From NCBI GenBank assembly GCA_032718475.1, contig JAUCBJ010002461.1, forward strand, positions 1 through 64,000: a stretch of DNA of 64,000 bases. The letters run 5' to 3'. The stretch is from Nemertoderma westbladi (Eukaryota > Xenacoelomorpha > Nemertodermatida > Nemertodermatidae). The translations under genes were made by a program, and so were the position numbers. The first letter of the stretch is position 1. Every line of letters begins with the position of its first letter. A model generated the notes under the pieces. The model did no database searches. It was not told where the DNA came from and was given only the letters and a program-made list of their open reading frames with translations. Below are positions 9,893 to 22,371 of this stretch, piece after piece.

Positions 9893-12290
9893 TGGCAGTT
9901 GTGCTAACATTTGGCTATCAAAAATGGCAGTTGTGGTGACAAAAAAATAGTGGTAACAAGTTGAGCTGACATTTGATCAGGGACATGTGTCCGACGTTTT
10001 GATCGGGTCCCCATGTACTCTTTGTAATGTTAGCACAAGTGCCACTTTGCAATACCTGAAATGTGAGGGAAAAAAATCGTGTATCCCTTTAGCGTCCTCT
10101 TCTTGAACATTCAAAAATCATTGACTAGAGTTCTGCTAACATGTAATAGTTGTGCTAACATCAAACAAATGACACCATCAATATTGATTAAAATTATCTC
10201 ATGGAATTTATAACACCAGTTGTAGGAACATTTCTCCTCTGCAGTTAGGCAGCGAATTCGTGCTGTCTATAAAATATTCTAGAACATTTAATTATTTACA
10301 TGGAGTGAACGGCGATGCCATTGTTAGAGAAGGCAATATATCGAGCTTGAAGGCGAATATATGTCTGCTGGCCAGACAGTAGTGTAGCTAATGCAATGGA
10401 TGGGGAAGCCAGCCTGCGGCGATATTGATTTGTGATGTAAATTGGAAGGCCCTTTGCCCCACAAATTCGGGTTCATAATAATTCGGGGTAATGTAAATTT
10501 ATCTGTGAATATGAAGCACTACTGGAGGCAATATTAAGGGTACTCTTTCACTTGCTTCCTTTTCTTGTATTTACGTACAAGGCAAGGGGGACTGGACTCC
10601 ACACTAACTCCCACGGATGAACACAGAGGATGATCTCATATACATATTATATATTGTGCTGTGCGATGGCCGTATTTCGATTGTGAATCATGTTTTGCAT
10701 TACAAACAAGATTTATTTATCCTTAATTAAATCAAATTGATTTTATGACCATATAGGTTTTTTGGGATGCTGATCACGAATATAACACTGAAATATATCG
10801 TACATTATTGATTAGGGAATTTATGGATATGTACGTGTCAATGTGCGGCATGAAAAATACAAGTAGCACTAATTGGATAATACAAAAATGATTATCAAAT
10901 CAACCTGATTTTATGACATTGTGGGTTTTCTGGGACGCTGATCACGAATATGACACTCAAAAATATAGGATTATCGAACTAAATTCGATTTTTGGCGTTT
11001 GAAATTGTACGCCATTTGTATTTATCCGTCCCACCGGACAAGCAGCAAAAATGATAGTTGCGTTAACACGAATGATTTTTTACGAGTTATATCGTAGTAA
11101 TCAGCGACTTTGAAAACCAGTATACTGTGGATATTTATAACCAAAGTCAAAATTTAACACTTTATAATTTTGTGCTACTTGTAGTTTTCGTTTTGGGGCA
11201 CTTGAATGGCACCAAAATGGGATTTGCACATGCACATACCAGAAATATTTATAACTAGTGTCATCCTGTTCAGCGACATCGAAAACCCGTATACCTTCAG
11301 AATTATCAAACCAAACACAACATTTTTCAGTTTGACATTTTTTACTTATAATATTTTGAGTTTGCAGCTATATATATATATATAGAGATGCTATATATAG
11401 AGTAGACTCAAACTTTTTGGACAAAAATAAAAAAATTGACAGTGGAAAATGTCAAAATTGAGAAATTGTGAAAAATCTTGTTTTATATACAGAATCATGA
11501 ATATCAGATAATGGTCCCCTTAATATTAGAAATCAATTTTAACAATGACGAGCCTTGGAAAAGCTAAAACAAAGAAAACTTGCGATTCTTTGCCTGCCTC
11601 TTATGGTGGAATTTCACAAGATGGGTACGATGCAGTGGGTGAAACAAATTGACGGAAGCCATTTCAATAATTAGAAAACCGTGACAGACATCATGGTCAT
11701 TTATCATGATGGTATATGACTTCACTTGACTTTACAACACTTTTTAACAATTTAAATTATTTGACTTGATATCACTTGGTTTTATGACACTTGACTTGAC
11801 ATCATTGGACTCGACATCACTTCATAATTAATGCCTTGATTGACATCACGTGACTTGATAGTAGTTTGACTTGGCGCCATACGACTTGACATACTGACTT
11901 GACATCACTTGACTTGACAAACTTGACTTGACTTGATAATACTTGTTATATTATCACCCTGATTTGTTGATACAGCTCGTTTCCTGCTTGTTTTATCCTC
12001 TATGCAAATTTAGGATGTAGGCCTACCTTGTAGACATTTCCTGTTTCGAGATATTATTAAAATTTGACTCAAAAATCTTTGAAATTCTCATTACAGTAGT
12101 ACGGCAATTCAATTACTTTAAGTAGAGGACATATTACATTTCGTTTACTCCTCTTGCGTTACTACTCTTTGCTCCAGGGAAAAAGCCATAAAATAATATT
12201 TTGTTTTATAATTTATTCAACATTGGTCTTACACGTGAAACTTACAGGAAGTTTCCATCATATTTATAATATACTCTATCAAATTCAAAT

Positions 12291-12668
12291 ACTTTCCAGA
12301 ACAGGCAATACATATTTAAATACTTGCCAAAACAGGCAAAGTGTATTTAGTATTTATATACTTGCCAAAACAGGCAAGGTGTATTTATATACTTGCCAAA
12401 ACAGGCAAGGTGTATTTATATACTCGCCAAAACAGGCAAGGCATATTTACATACTTGCCAAAACAGGCAAGGTATATTTATATAATAGCAAAAACAGGCA
12501 AGGTGTATTTATATACTTGCCAAAACAGGCAAGGTGTATTTATATACTTGCCAAAACAGGCAAGGTATATTTACATACTTGCCAAAACAGGCAAGGTATA
12601 TTTATATACTTGCCAAAACAGGCAAGGCATACTTACATACTTGCCAAAACAGGCAAGGTATATATATT
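12291..12668 (+). repeat. 31-bp hairpin minisatellite, copy 2
   Basis: About twelve copies of the TTGCCAAAACAGGCAA-bearing 31-bp unit. One unit has lost the TTGCC arm (near 12480). The continuous 197-codon frame through it arises from the repeat period. Confidence 0.92.
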
Positions 12669-13584
12669 TAGCCAAATGGAGAAGTCTTGGTTTCGTACTG
12701 TAGACTGTTATAGTCTTCGTGGTTGGAACCTCTCTGCATCGTATTAAATTGAATTAAGATAGTTTATTATTTTGTAAGTAATATTGTGGTTTATGAATAA
12801 TTTGACTGTTGACCTTTAGTTACGTAATGTGTGTTGCGTAATGTGAGTGTTTATTGAAGTTATAGTTAAGTTTTACGCAGACGGGATCCCGAGAGTCATA
12901 ATCCCGGTCCCGATGCCGGAAATCCCGCAAATTTGCGCTAACCAATTTACCCTAGTAAGACAGTAAGAGTAGGACACGAGTCCAGTTTGCCCTTATCCGA
13001 GGCGCATCCCATTGCGTTCGTGGATCACGCATCAAATTGAGAAGTGGGCTTGGACTGGAAGATGGTGCTGGGCTGCCAAAGGCCAGACAGGATAGGAACG
13101 TCATATGCAGCAACTAGCTAATTAATCTACATCGCCTCTTCTGTACTTAACTCTATTTTATAATTTTTAACTGATATTTGTGCTGTGTGGTGGGTTTCTC
13201 TATAGTTCTCTACCTATTAATTATCAGTAAATGTTTGTCTCTTTATACTTTTAATTAATAGGGTACTATACCATTAATAGTGCTGGTGTGCCAATTTTTG
13301 TATTAAATGTTCCAGAATTTTTAGCACCACCCATGAAACTTTCTACTTTTTTATATTTTATTCATCAAGACATGATTGGAGAAAAAAAATAGTTTTCATG
13401 TATTGGGTAACATCCTTTGTTAAAGGTAATAATATTTAGTATTAAATAAATAATTAAATAGCATTTATATTAAAAGCCACCCATTTACCCGAGTAAACAA
13501 TCTAATTAAACTTATAACATTATTATTACTAATGAGGTGTATTCTTAGAAGTATACTATATTACAGAAAGGTGAAAGTTATTCC

Positions 13585-13853
13585 TAATAAAATTACAAAG
13601 CAAAGCAAAGCAAACAGTCGGCCGAAGCCGGAGGCGACCCGAAGGCTCCTCTTTCGATAGCTGCTACCCGAGGGTAGGGGTGGGCGCTACTCCTATCCCA
13701 AGATTTGCTCCCAGTTATTTAACTGGTACTCATTTTATCGACCCCAGTGGATGAAAGGCTGAGTGGACCCTGGCGGGGCTGAACCTACAACCAATAGATT
13801 GCAGGCCCGGCGCTCAACCAACTGAGCTACCTCGCCTTAATAATAAAATTACA
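13585..13853 (-). mobile_element. tRNA-derived SINE with 13-bp target duplication
   Basis: Read on the minus strand, the insert starts with a tRNA-like promoter: an A-box-like TAGCTCAGTTGG followed about 35 bp later by a B-box-like GGTTCAGCCCC. A non-tRNA body and a (GCTTT)n tail follow. The direct repeat TAATAAAATTACA lies at 13585-13597 and 13841-13853. The corresponding empty sites in copy 1 (about 7731-7743) and copy 3 (about 23277-23289) show the same target once. Transcription by RNA polymerase III and mobilisation by a LINE are inferred from the SINE class. The body is about 243 bp. Confidence 0.92.
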
Positions 13854-14965
13854 GTTTATTAAATATAAGAAATAATTGTATATTATTATTAAGAATCAGT
13901 GCATTAAGCGATATCGAAAGGGGTACATAGATTACACTTTGATTGCTTATTCCTATATGAGACTGTGTGAGACTTGATTTGATTTTGCAGGACTATATGC
14001 ATGCAATATAAGCAGCCAGAAATTTGTATAGCAAATTATATTTATATTATATTTAATATATTTTAAGCAATATGCTCTTATGTCTATCACAACATTACAA
14101 TAGTCATGTTTACGAATATGGCAACGAAATTCTCGAGAACCTACTCAAACTATTATTAAATTTTAAGAAAATAAGTGTAGCCCTTTGTGTACCAAAGATA
14201 AAGATAAAGATTTTTACTTCCAAGAAAGTATATTTGATCGTACCAAGGTTTATTTTGTTGTTATATATAAAGAGGATAACCATATTATTACTTATCCTAC
14301 CCTCAAAGGCGGCACACTGCCGCCTTTAACCATTTTCGAAATTTATAAATCTTTCATTTGAAACCCGGGGGGCACAGTGCAGCCTTAATTATTTGTAACA
14401 TAATTATTGGCTAAATTGAAATTAATTTGCATAAACTATGTAATTTAAAATTAATCAAACCAATAGGAATCCCTTCAAGCAATAAATTAATTTTCCTAGA
14501 CCAGTTTTTCCTGCACAACACGATTATGAACTCCATTTATCCGCCCCAATAGTAATAAGAAAGTTATAAGAGGTTTTAAATAGAGGCGGCACCCTGTCGC
14601 CCTGGGAGTCAGGATAATATATGTAAAGGCGGCACTCTGCCGCCATGAGGGTTAGGTTATAATTATATAAAGGCGAAACACTGCTACCCTGGGGATCAGG
14701 ATAATATTATATATATGTAAAGGTGGCACTTTGCTGCCATGGGGGTTAAGTTATAATTACAGTATTTAAAGGCGGCATTATGAGCATTGTCATGAATTAT
14801 GAACACGAGTACGTGTTGTGACAATACGTGTGATGAACTCGTACCGTGTTGGTACGCAAAGTGTTAAAGGCAAATAGGTCTATGATACAGTTGCTGAAGT
14901 TAGTAACGTTGTAGCAGGACGATATAGCTGGTTTTCTGCTCTTGTATCTGGGTCAGTACAAAACG

Positions 14966-15848
14966 AAGACCAAGGAAAAGAAGTCGAGGAAATCCTGCCA
15001 AGTACCTAACTGATCTAGACTTTGTTGATGACTTAGGAGTACTCTCAGAATCATTAGAGGGAGCCCAACGGCTCCTCAGCTCATTAGAACATGCTGCTTC
15101 TAGTGTTGGTCTTTTTATTAACTCCAGAAAGACCAAAATTCTGACAGTTAACTTTGAAAGTCCTCAGCAAGTCTCTGATCGGATAAGCATAAGCTCAAAG
15201 GATGGTATGCTTGAGCATGTGGACGACTTCTGTTACCTGGGATCATGGATCCGGAAGTCAGGTGAGGACCTTCGAATACGTAAGGGAAAGGCATGGGCAG
15301 CCTTGAATAGGCTTTCCAGGATTTGGAAGTCACCTAGAATTAATCGGAAACTTAAGGTCCGATTATTTAGAGCAGCAGTAGTTCCAGTACTCCTCTACGG
15401 GAGTCCATGCTGGGCTCTAACTGCTGAGGACACCAAATCTCTGGATGGCACATTCACAAGAATGCTACGCCGGGTACATTGTGTCAAGTACAATGCACAC
15501 ATCTCCAACCAGACACTATATAACATTGGAGGTGTCTCATTGGTTCCCCCAAGCTTGACACTAGAACAAAATCGCCTCCGCTTTGCAGGACATTGCTTTC
15601 GCCGTGAGGACCAGCCAGTGCATAATCTTGTACTTTGGCAGCCTCATGGAGTGAATAAGCATGGTGGACAGCCCATGACTTTCTTGAGACGCATCTTAAA
15701 GGACACTGGCCTTAAAGATGCGGATGATCTAGCAAATGTCATGGGTGATAGGGAGTTGTGGCGGTGCAATTTTGTTGACAAGCCGGCACAGCATTCTTAA
15801 AAATGCAGCTGCAATGCAGCATGCCGATCCTAGTAGTAAGACCAAGGA
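14966..15848 (+). mobile_element. 5'-truncated APE-type LINE insertion with 11-bp TSD
   Basis: The insert at 14977-15837 is flanked by AAGACCAAGGA at 14966-14976 and 15838-15848. Macro-unit copies 1 and 3 show the single, uninterrupted target at about 8840 and 24395. It carries only the 3' part of a LINE ORF and a short 3' UTR with no poly(A), ending in CCTAGTAGT. Truncation at the 5' end plus a short target duplication is the classic product of target-primed reverse transcription. Confidence 0.92.
14979..15800 (+). pseudogene. LINE reverse transcriptase C-terminal fragment
   Basis: The fragment begins just before the catalytic FADD-like region. An uninterrupted frame from 15207 contains HVDDFCYLGSWI, the thumb-like LLYGSPCWALT and a C-terminal RFAGHCFRR...LVLWQPHG...DRELW region ending KPAQHS. 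This C-terminal pattern is typical of RTE-like APE elements, though I did not assign a clade. It is closely related to the minus-strand element at 35.2-37.7 kb. It lacks endonuclease and most of the RT core, so it cannot act alone. Confidence 0.88.
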
Positions 15849-16033
15849 CTTACAAAACGAAGAGGTAAAGTAGCGTTAGGTCCCAAAGAGCGTTAGGTCT
15901 CATTGGCATTTAAAGGAGCAGGTTAGTAAAGGAGCAGGTTACATAGTCATAGTTGGGGGAACCAAAACAATAAACGAAAGTTATCACATGTGTTTCGTAC
16001 AGGTCTTAAGTTTTTGGGTCTTGTGTATTTGTT

Positions 16034-16312
16034 TTGTACTCACTCTTTTGTATTTATTATTGCACGCTTGTAGCAAATTATTATTGCCAATCTGTTGTTC
16101 TATGTACTAATACCGTTGTGGACACCCAAGAGTCTATAGATCGGATTAGAGACCAAGTTTATTTTGCAAATTTTTTGACAATAATGCATTACGTGCTACG
16201 AGATGGGGGAGGCATGATTATACGAGATAGGGTGTTAAAAGATTGGATGTTACGATATGGAATAAAACGAAATATTACAATAATCCTTTTCTTCTATTTC
16301 GTGAAGCAATGA
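16034..16312 (+). other. Conserved open frame in macro-unit tail (doubtful gene)
   Basis: A 92-codon frame with central residues DTQESIDRIRDQVYFANF and ending ILFFYFVKQ. The same frame is visible in copy 1 (stop after LTIMH) and in copy 3 (stop after RIRD, and truncated). I recognise no family. It may be the relic of a once-coding segment or simply an open frame in non-coding DNA. Confidence 0.2.
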
Positions 16313-16939
16313 TTCAAATTTCGCGATCGATTCAAATCTCGCGATTCAAATTGCGAGTTAGTAAAGGAGCAGGTTAGCAAAGGAGCAGGTTTCAGAGGAG
16401 TATTGGGGGAACCAAAACAATAAACGTTATTGTTTCGCGGGCTAAGAATACCCACTGGCTAGGAATACTCGCATGCTAAAAATTCCTGAGACCGTACATT
16501 TACAAAGAAATTGAGCCTGGAAATTGCTTTATCGACCACCTTATAATAAAAATATAATAAAAATAATTTCCCATTCATCATTCATATAATTTGTTCATAA
16601 ACTTTACAATTAAAAATTAGTGATATTCGATGTTTCATTAAAAGCACTATAATATAACATCGCGATTTTTAAATATTCAATTTGTTATTCCCCTCAATTA
16701 TACACGATATATGATGTTTCCAGACACCAAGTTGTGCCTACAATCAAAGAAACTTAATATCAATAAATAACCAAAGACGAAAAAGCAATATCACACTCCC
16801 TCACATTACCCTCACATTATACACCACACCCCCTAGTGGTAGCACAGGAATTGATGTCACCACAATTTTCAAATAATCAGTCCCACTGAAAGGGCACAAC
16901 TCTGAACAAATAGTGCGTCGGCACAACTAGAAATCGGCT

Positions 16940-16942
16940 ATC

Positions 16943-16977
<35 letters not shown>
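16940..16977. repeat. (GA)n microsatellite at unit boundary
   Basis: About 19 GA dinucleotides precede the head of copy 3. A longer CT version (59846-59890) lies at the same boundary of the inverted copy 4, and a short one precedes copy 1 (about 1510). Confidence 0.9.
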
Positions 16978-16980
<3 letters not shown>

Positions 16981-18722
16981 TATCCAACTGGCAGTTGTGC
17001 TAACATTTGGCTATCAAAAATGGCAGTTGTGGTGACAAAAAAATAGTGGTAACAAGTTGAGCTGACATTTGATCAGGAACATGTGTCCGACGTTTTGATC
17101 GGGTCCCCATGTACTCTTTGTAATGTTAGCACAAGTGCCACTTTGCAATACCTGAAATGTGAGGGAAAAAAATCGTGTATCCCTTTAGCGTCCTCTTCTT
17201 GAACATTCAAAAATCATTGACTAGAGTTCTGCTAACATGTAATAGTTGTGCTAACATCAAACAAATGACACCATCAATATTGATTAAAATTATCTCATGG
17301 AATTTATAACACGAGTTGTAGGAACATTAATTGTTTACATGGAGTGAACGGCGATTCCATTGTTAGAGAAGGCAACATATCGAGCTTGAAGGCGAATATA
17401 TGTCTGCTGGCCAGACAGTAGTGTAGCTAATGCAATGGATGCGGCAGCCGGACTACGGCGATATTGATTTGTGATGTAAATAGGAAGGCCCCTTGCCCCA
17501 CAAATTCGGGTTCATAATAATTCGGGGTAATGTAAATTTATCTGTGAATATGAAACACTGGAGGCAACATTAAGGGAACTCTTTCTCTTGCTTCCTTCTC
17601 TTGTTTTTACGTACAAGGCAAGGGGGACTCCACACTAACTCCCACGGATGAACACAGTGGATGATCTCATATACATATTATATATTGTGCTGTGCGAGGG
17701 CCGTATTTCGATTTTGAATCAATTTTTTGCATTACAAACAAGATTTATTAATCCTTAATAAAACCAAATAATTTGATGACCATATAGGTTTTTTGGGATG
17801 CTGATCACGAACATGACACTCAAAAATATCGTTATTATCCAACCAAAATTTCGAAGAAATCGAACTTTGGCGTTTGAAATTTTACGCTAACTTGTATTTT
17901 TCGTCCCACCAGACAAGCACCAAAAATGATTGTTGCGTTACCACAAATTATTTTTAACGAGTTGTATCGTGATCAGCGACCTTGAAAATCGGTACAGCTT
18001 CAGAATTACCAAACCCAAGGCAAAATTTAGCAGTTTATAATTTTGTGCTATTTGTACTTTTCGTTCTGGGCACCAGAATGGCACGACAAATGGGTTTGCT
18101 TTACCAGAAATATTTGTAACTAGTTTCATCGTGATCAGCGACATCGAAAACCCGTATACCTTCAGAATTATCAAACCAAACACAACATTTTTTAGTTTGA
18201 CATTTTTTTACTTATAATATTTTGAGTTTGCAGCTATTAGTATATAGAGTAGTAGTGTAGTATATAATCTTTTAACGCTTTTTTATATTTTATTTTGCGC
18301 TTTTGCATATATCAAGCAATGAGGCGAATGTATGTACGGGAAATACAGCACATATAATGCGATGAATGGAAAAACGGCAGGCGGTGATATGAGTCGTGTT
18401 GTTAATATGACCCTCCCTCCACCCACACACTTATCAGGAGTTCGCCGAATATATAAGAAATATTTAATTACAATTTTAACTAATTATATAATCTCGATTA
18501 CTGAAAAACAAGTTAAGTGTTTCAAAACAGAAAGACAAGGGTTGCACTATATGAATGGAAATATCCGGGCCCTGTTGTACTAGACTCCCAACATATAATT
18601 GTTACAGTGTAGTAGTTAGTAATATATTATTGTTATTACCATTATACTCAAAAATAATCTGACAGGCAACTATTTTACCAAAAATAAACGCCCTTGTGAT
18701 CCAATTAATATGAAACACGATT

Positions 18723-19588
18723 TTCCAATGGACTATATAACGGCACTTAACTCATTATTTAACGACTTTTCTACTGGCTATATAACGATATTCCAACGGA
18801 CTATACTGTATAACGGCACGTAACTCATAATAAAACGACTTTCCTTACAGGCTATATAACGATATTCCAACGGACTATATAACGGCATTTAACTCATTAT
18901 ATAACGACTTTCCTTACTGGCTATATAACGATATTCCAACGGACTATATAACGGCACTTAACTCATTATATAACGACTTTCCTACTGGCTATATAACGAT
19001 ATTCCAACGGACTATATAACGGCATTTAACTCATTATATAACGACTTTCCTACTGGCTATATAACGATATTCCAACGGACTATATAACGGCACGTAACTC
19101 ATTATAAAACGACTTTCCTACTGGCTATATAACGATTTTCCAACGGACTATATAACGGCACTTAACTCATTATATAACGACTTTCCTACTGGCTATATAA
19201 CGATATTCCAACGGACTATATAACGGCACTTAACTCATTATATAACGACTTTCCTTACAGGCTATATAACGATATTCCAACGGACTATATAACGGCACGT
19301 AACTCATTATAAAACGACATTCCTACTGGCTATATAACGATTTTCCAACGGACTATATAACGGCACTTAACTCATTATATAACGACTTTCCTACTGGCTA
19401 TATAACGATATTCCAACGGACTATATAACGGCACTTAACTCATTATATAACGACTTTCCTACTGGCTATATAACGATATTCCAACGGACTATATAACGGC
19501 ACTTACTCATTATATAACGACTTTCCTACTGGCTATATAACGATATTCCAACGGACTATATAACGGCACTTAACTCATTATATCATTA
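18723..19588 (+). repeat. 68-bp tandem array, macro-unit copy 3
   Basis: About twelve to thirteen copies of the 68-bp TATATAACG-based unit seen at 3279-4000. Variants such as GGCACGTAAC/AAAACGAC recur irregularly. The different copy number from copy 1 indicates expansion or contraction after duplication. Confidence 0.9.
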
Positions 19589-19590
19589 CA

Positions 19591-20108
19591 TTGCATTACG
19601 TTGCTCATTGTTGCTCGTTCTTGTACTTTATTATTGCTTGTTGTTGCTCATTGTTGCTCGTTGTTGCTCATTGTTGTTCGTTGTTGCTCATTGTTGTTCG
19701 TTGTTGCTCATTGTTGCTCGTTGTTGTTCGTTGTTGCTCATTGTTGCTTGTTCTTGTACTTTATTATTGCTTGTTGTTGCTCATTGTTGCTCGTTGTTGC
19801 TCATTGTTGTTCGTTGTTGCTCATTGTTGTTCGTTGTTGCTCATTGTTGCTCGTTCTTGTACTTTATTACTGCTTGTTGTTGCTCATTGTTGCTCGTAGT
19901 TGTTCGTTGTTGCTCATTGTTGCTCGTTCTTGTACTTTATTACTGCTTGTTGTTGCTCATTGTTGCTCGTAGTTGTTCGTTGTTGCTCATTGTTGCTCGT
20001 TCTTGTACTTTATTATTGCTTGTTATTGCTCATTGCTGCTCATTGTTGCTCATTGTTGCTCGCTGTTGGTCATTGTTGCTCGCTGTTGGTCATTGTTGCT
20101 CGTTGTGC
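19591..20108 (+). repeat. (TTGTTGCTCR)n array, macro-unit copy 3
   Basis: Same decamer array as 4006-4846 but about 320 bp shorter. All forward frames are open, for the same arithmetic reason. It ends in the same junction (GTGCATTTTRGCACCTACC). Confidence 0.92.
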
Positions 20109-21715
20109 ATTTTAGCACCTACCAACTATGGGAACAGCTACGGATATAATTACGCGTGATATTTATAATTTACCTGGAGGTATTAGTCCCCCGCTGCTGC
20201 TACCACCTAAAATACAATAAATAGTAATTCTATAAATTAAATAGAAGAGCACGAACTTTGTTCTCTTAATCAGCCTAATATTTAGCCTTATTCGTATTTC
20301 AGATTTGCCAGGAATGGCTATGGCTAATTAATTAGCTGCGAAGGATAAATACAACTTCGCAATGTGAGAAAGTCAATTTCAGAATTTTCAGTCAGAAAGG
20401 CATAACCTGTCATCTGATAACCATCATCTGATAAAACATCACTTAATTCAATATCAATATCGGAAAATGTTTTTCCCTTATGGACTCCTATTTTACCTTT
20501 ACCAATAGCAATTAATACTTTCGATACCTGGGATATTTCTAGTATCCGTATTTATCCGTCCCACCAGACAAGCAGAAAAAATGATAGTTGCGTTAGCACG
20601 AATGATTTTTTACGAGTTATATCGTAGTAATCAGCGACTTTAAAAACCAGTATACATCGACATCGAAAACATCGAAAACCCGTATACCTTCAGAATTATC
20701 AAACCAAACACAACATTTTTCAGTTTGACATTTTTTACTTATAATATTTTGAGTTTGCAGCTATATATATATATATAGAGATGCTATACTGTATATAGAG
20801 TAGACTCAAACTTTTTGGACAAAAATAAAAAAATTGACAGTGAAAAATGAAATGTCAAAATTGAGAAATTGTGAAAAATCTTGTTTTATATACAGAATCA
20901 TGAATATCAGATAATGGTCCCCTTAATATTAGAAATCAATTTTAACAATGACGAGCCTTGGAAAAGCTAAAACAAAGAAAACTTGCGATTCTTTGCCTGC
21001 CTCTTATGGTGGAATTTCACAAGATGGGTACGATGCAGTGGGTGAAACAAATTGACGGAAGCCATTTCAATAATTAGAAAACCGAGACAGACATCATGGT
21101 CATTTATCATGATGGTATATGACTTTACTTGACTTTACAACACTTTTCATCAATTTAAAATATTTGACTTGATATCACTTGGTTTCATGACACTTGACTT
21201 GACATCATTGGACTCGACATCACTTCATAATTAATGCCTTGATTGACATCACGTGACTTGATAGTAGTTTGACTTGGCGCCATACGACTTGACATACTGA
21301 CTTGACATCACTTGACTTGACAAACTTGACTTGACAAACTTGACTTGACTTGACAATACTTGTTATATTATCAGCCTGATTTGTTGATACAGCTCGTTTC
21401 CTGCTTGTTTTATCCTCTATGCAAATTTAGGATGTAGGCCTACCTTGTAGACATTTCCTGTTTCGAGATATTATTAAAATTTGACTCAAAAATCTTTGAA
21501 ATTCTCATTACAGTAGTACGGCAATTCAATTACTTTAAGTAGAGGACATATTACATTTCGTTTACTCCTCCTGCGTCCTCCTCCTTTACTCTTTGCTCCA
21601 GGGAAAAAGCCATAAAATAATATTTTGTTTTATAATTTATTAAACATTTGTCTTACAAGTGAAACTTACAGGAAGTTTCCATCATATTTATAATATACTC
21701 TATCAAATTCAAATA

Positions 21716-22371
21716 CTTACCAGAACAGGCAATAGATATTTAAATACTTGCCAAAACAGGCAAGGTGTATTTATATACTTGCCAAAACAGGCAAGGTGTA
21801 TTTATATACTTGCCAAAACAGGCAAGGTGTATTTATATACTTGCCAAAACAGGCAAGGTGTATTTATATACTTGCCAAAACAGGCAAGGTGCATTTATAT
21901 ACTTGCCAAAACAGGCAAGGTGTATTTATATACTTGCCAAAACAGGCAAGGTGTATTTATATACTTGCCAAAACAGGCAAGGTGTATTTATGTACTTGCC
22001 AAAACAGGCAAGGCACATTTACATACTTGCCAAAACAGGCAAGGTATATATATATATACTCGCAAAAACAGGCAAGGTGTATTTATATACTTGCCAAAAC
22101 AGGCAAGGTGTATTTATATACTTGCCAAAACAGGCAAGGCACATTTACATACTTGCCAAAACAGGCAAGGTATATATATATACTCGCAAAAACAGGCAAA
22201 GTGTATTTATATACTTGCCAAAACAGGCAAGGTGTATTTACATACTTGCCAAGACAGGCAAGGTATATTTATATACTTGCCAAAACAGGCAAGGCATACT
22301 TACATACTTGCCAAAACAGGCAAGGTATACTTATATACTTTCCAAAACAGGCAAGGTATATATATATATAT
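21716..22371 (+). repeat. 31-bp hairpin minisatellite, copy 3
   Basis: About 21 copies of the 31-bp unit, the longest in the window. Two units have a CTCGCAAAAACAGGCAA variant preceded by an expanded TATATA run. The 252-codon frame starting upstream at 21659 runs through the whole array and ends shortly after it. I regard it as repeat-derived because the other two frames are also open. Confidence 0.92.

Larger units (their letters stand above)
9893..16983 (+). repeat. Macro-repeat unit, copy 2 (lacks array cassette)
   Basis: Second direct copy, joined directly to copy 1. It lacks the 68-bp and (TTGTTGCTCR)n arrays and instead runs from the head through about 10980 into the 170-bp-type repeats at 11020-11410. 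It also carries two nested insertions: a SINE (13598-13840) and an APE-type LINE fragment (14977-15837). It ends with about 90 bp (GGGCACAACT...GGCACAAC...CTATCTAGAGAG) not seen at the copy 1/2 joint, then a GA microsatellite. Confidence 0.9.

Noticed and set aside
13798-13836. Functional tRNA gene
   Set aside because: Only the A- and B-box-like part is present, no anticodon or acceptor stem folds properly, and target duplications mark it as a SINE.
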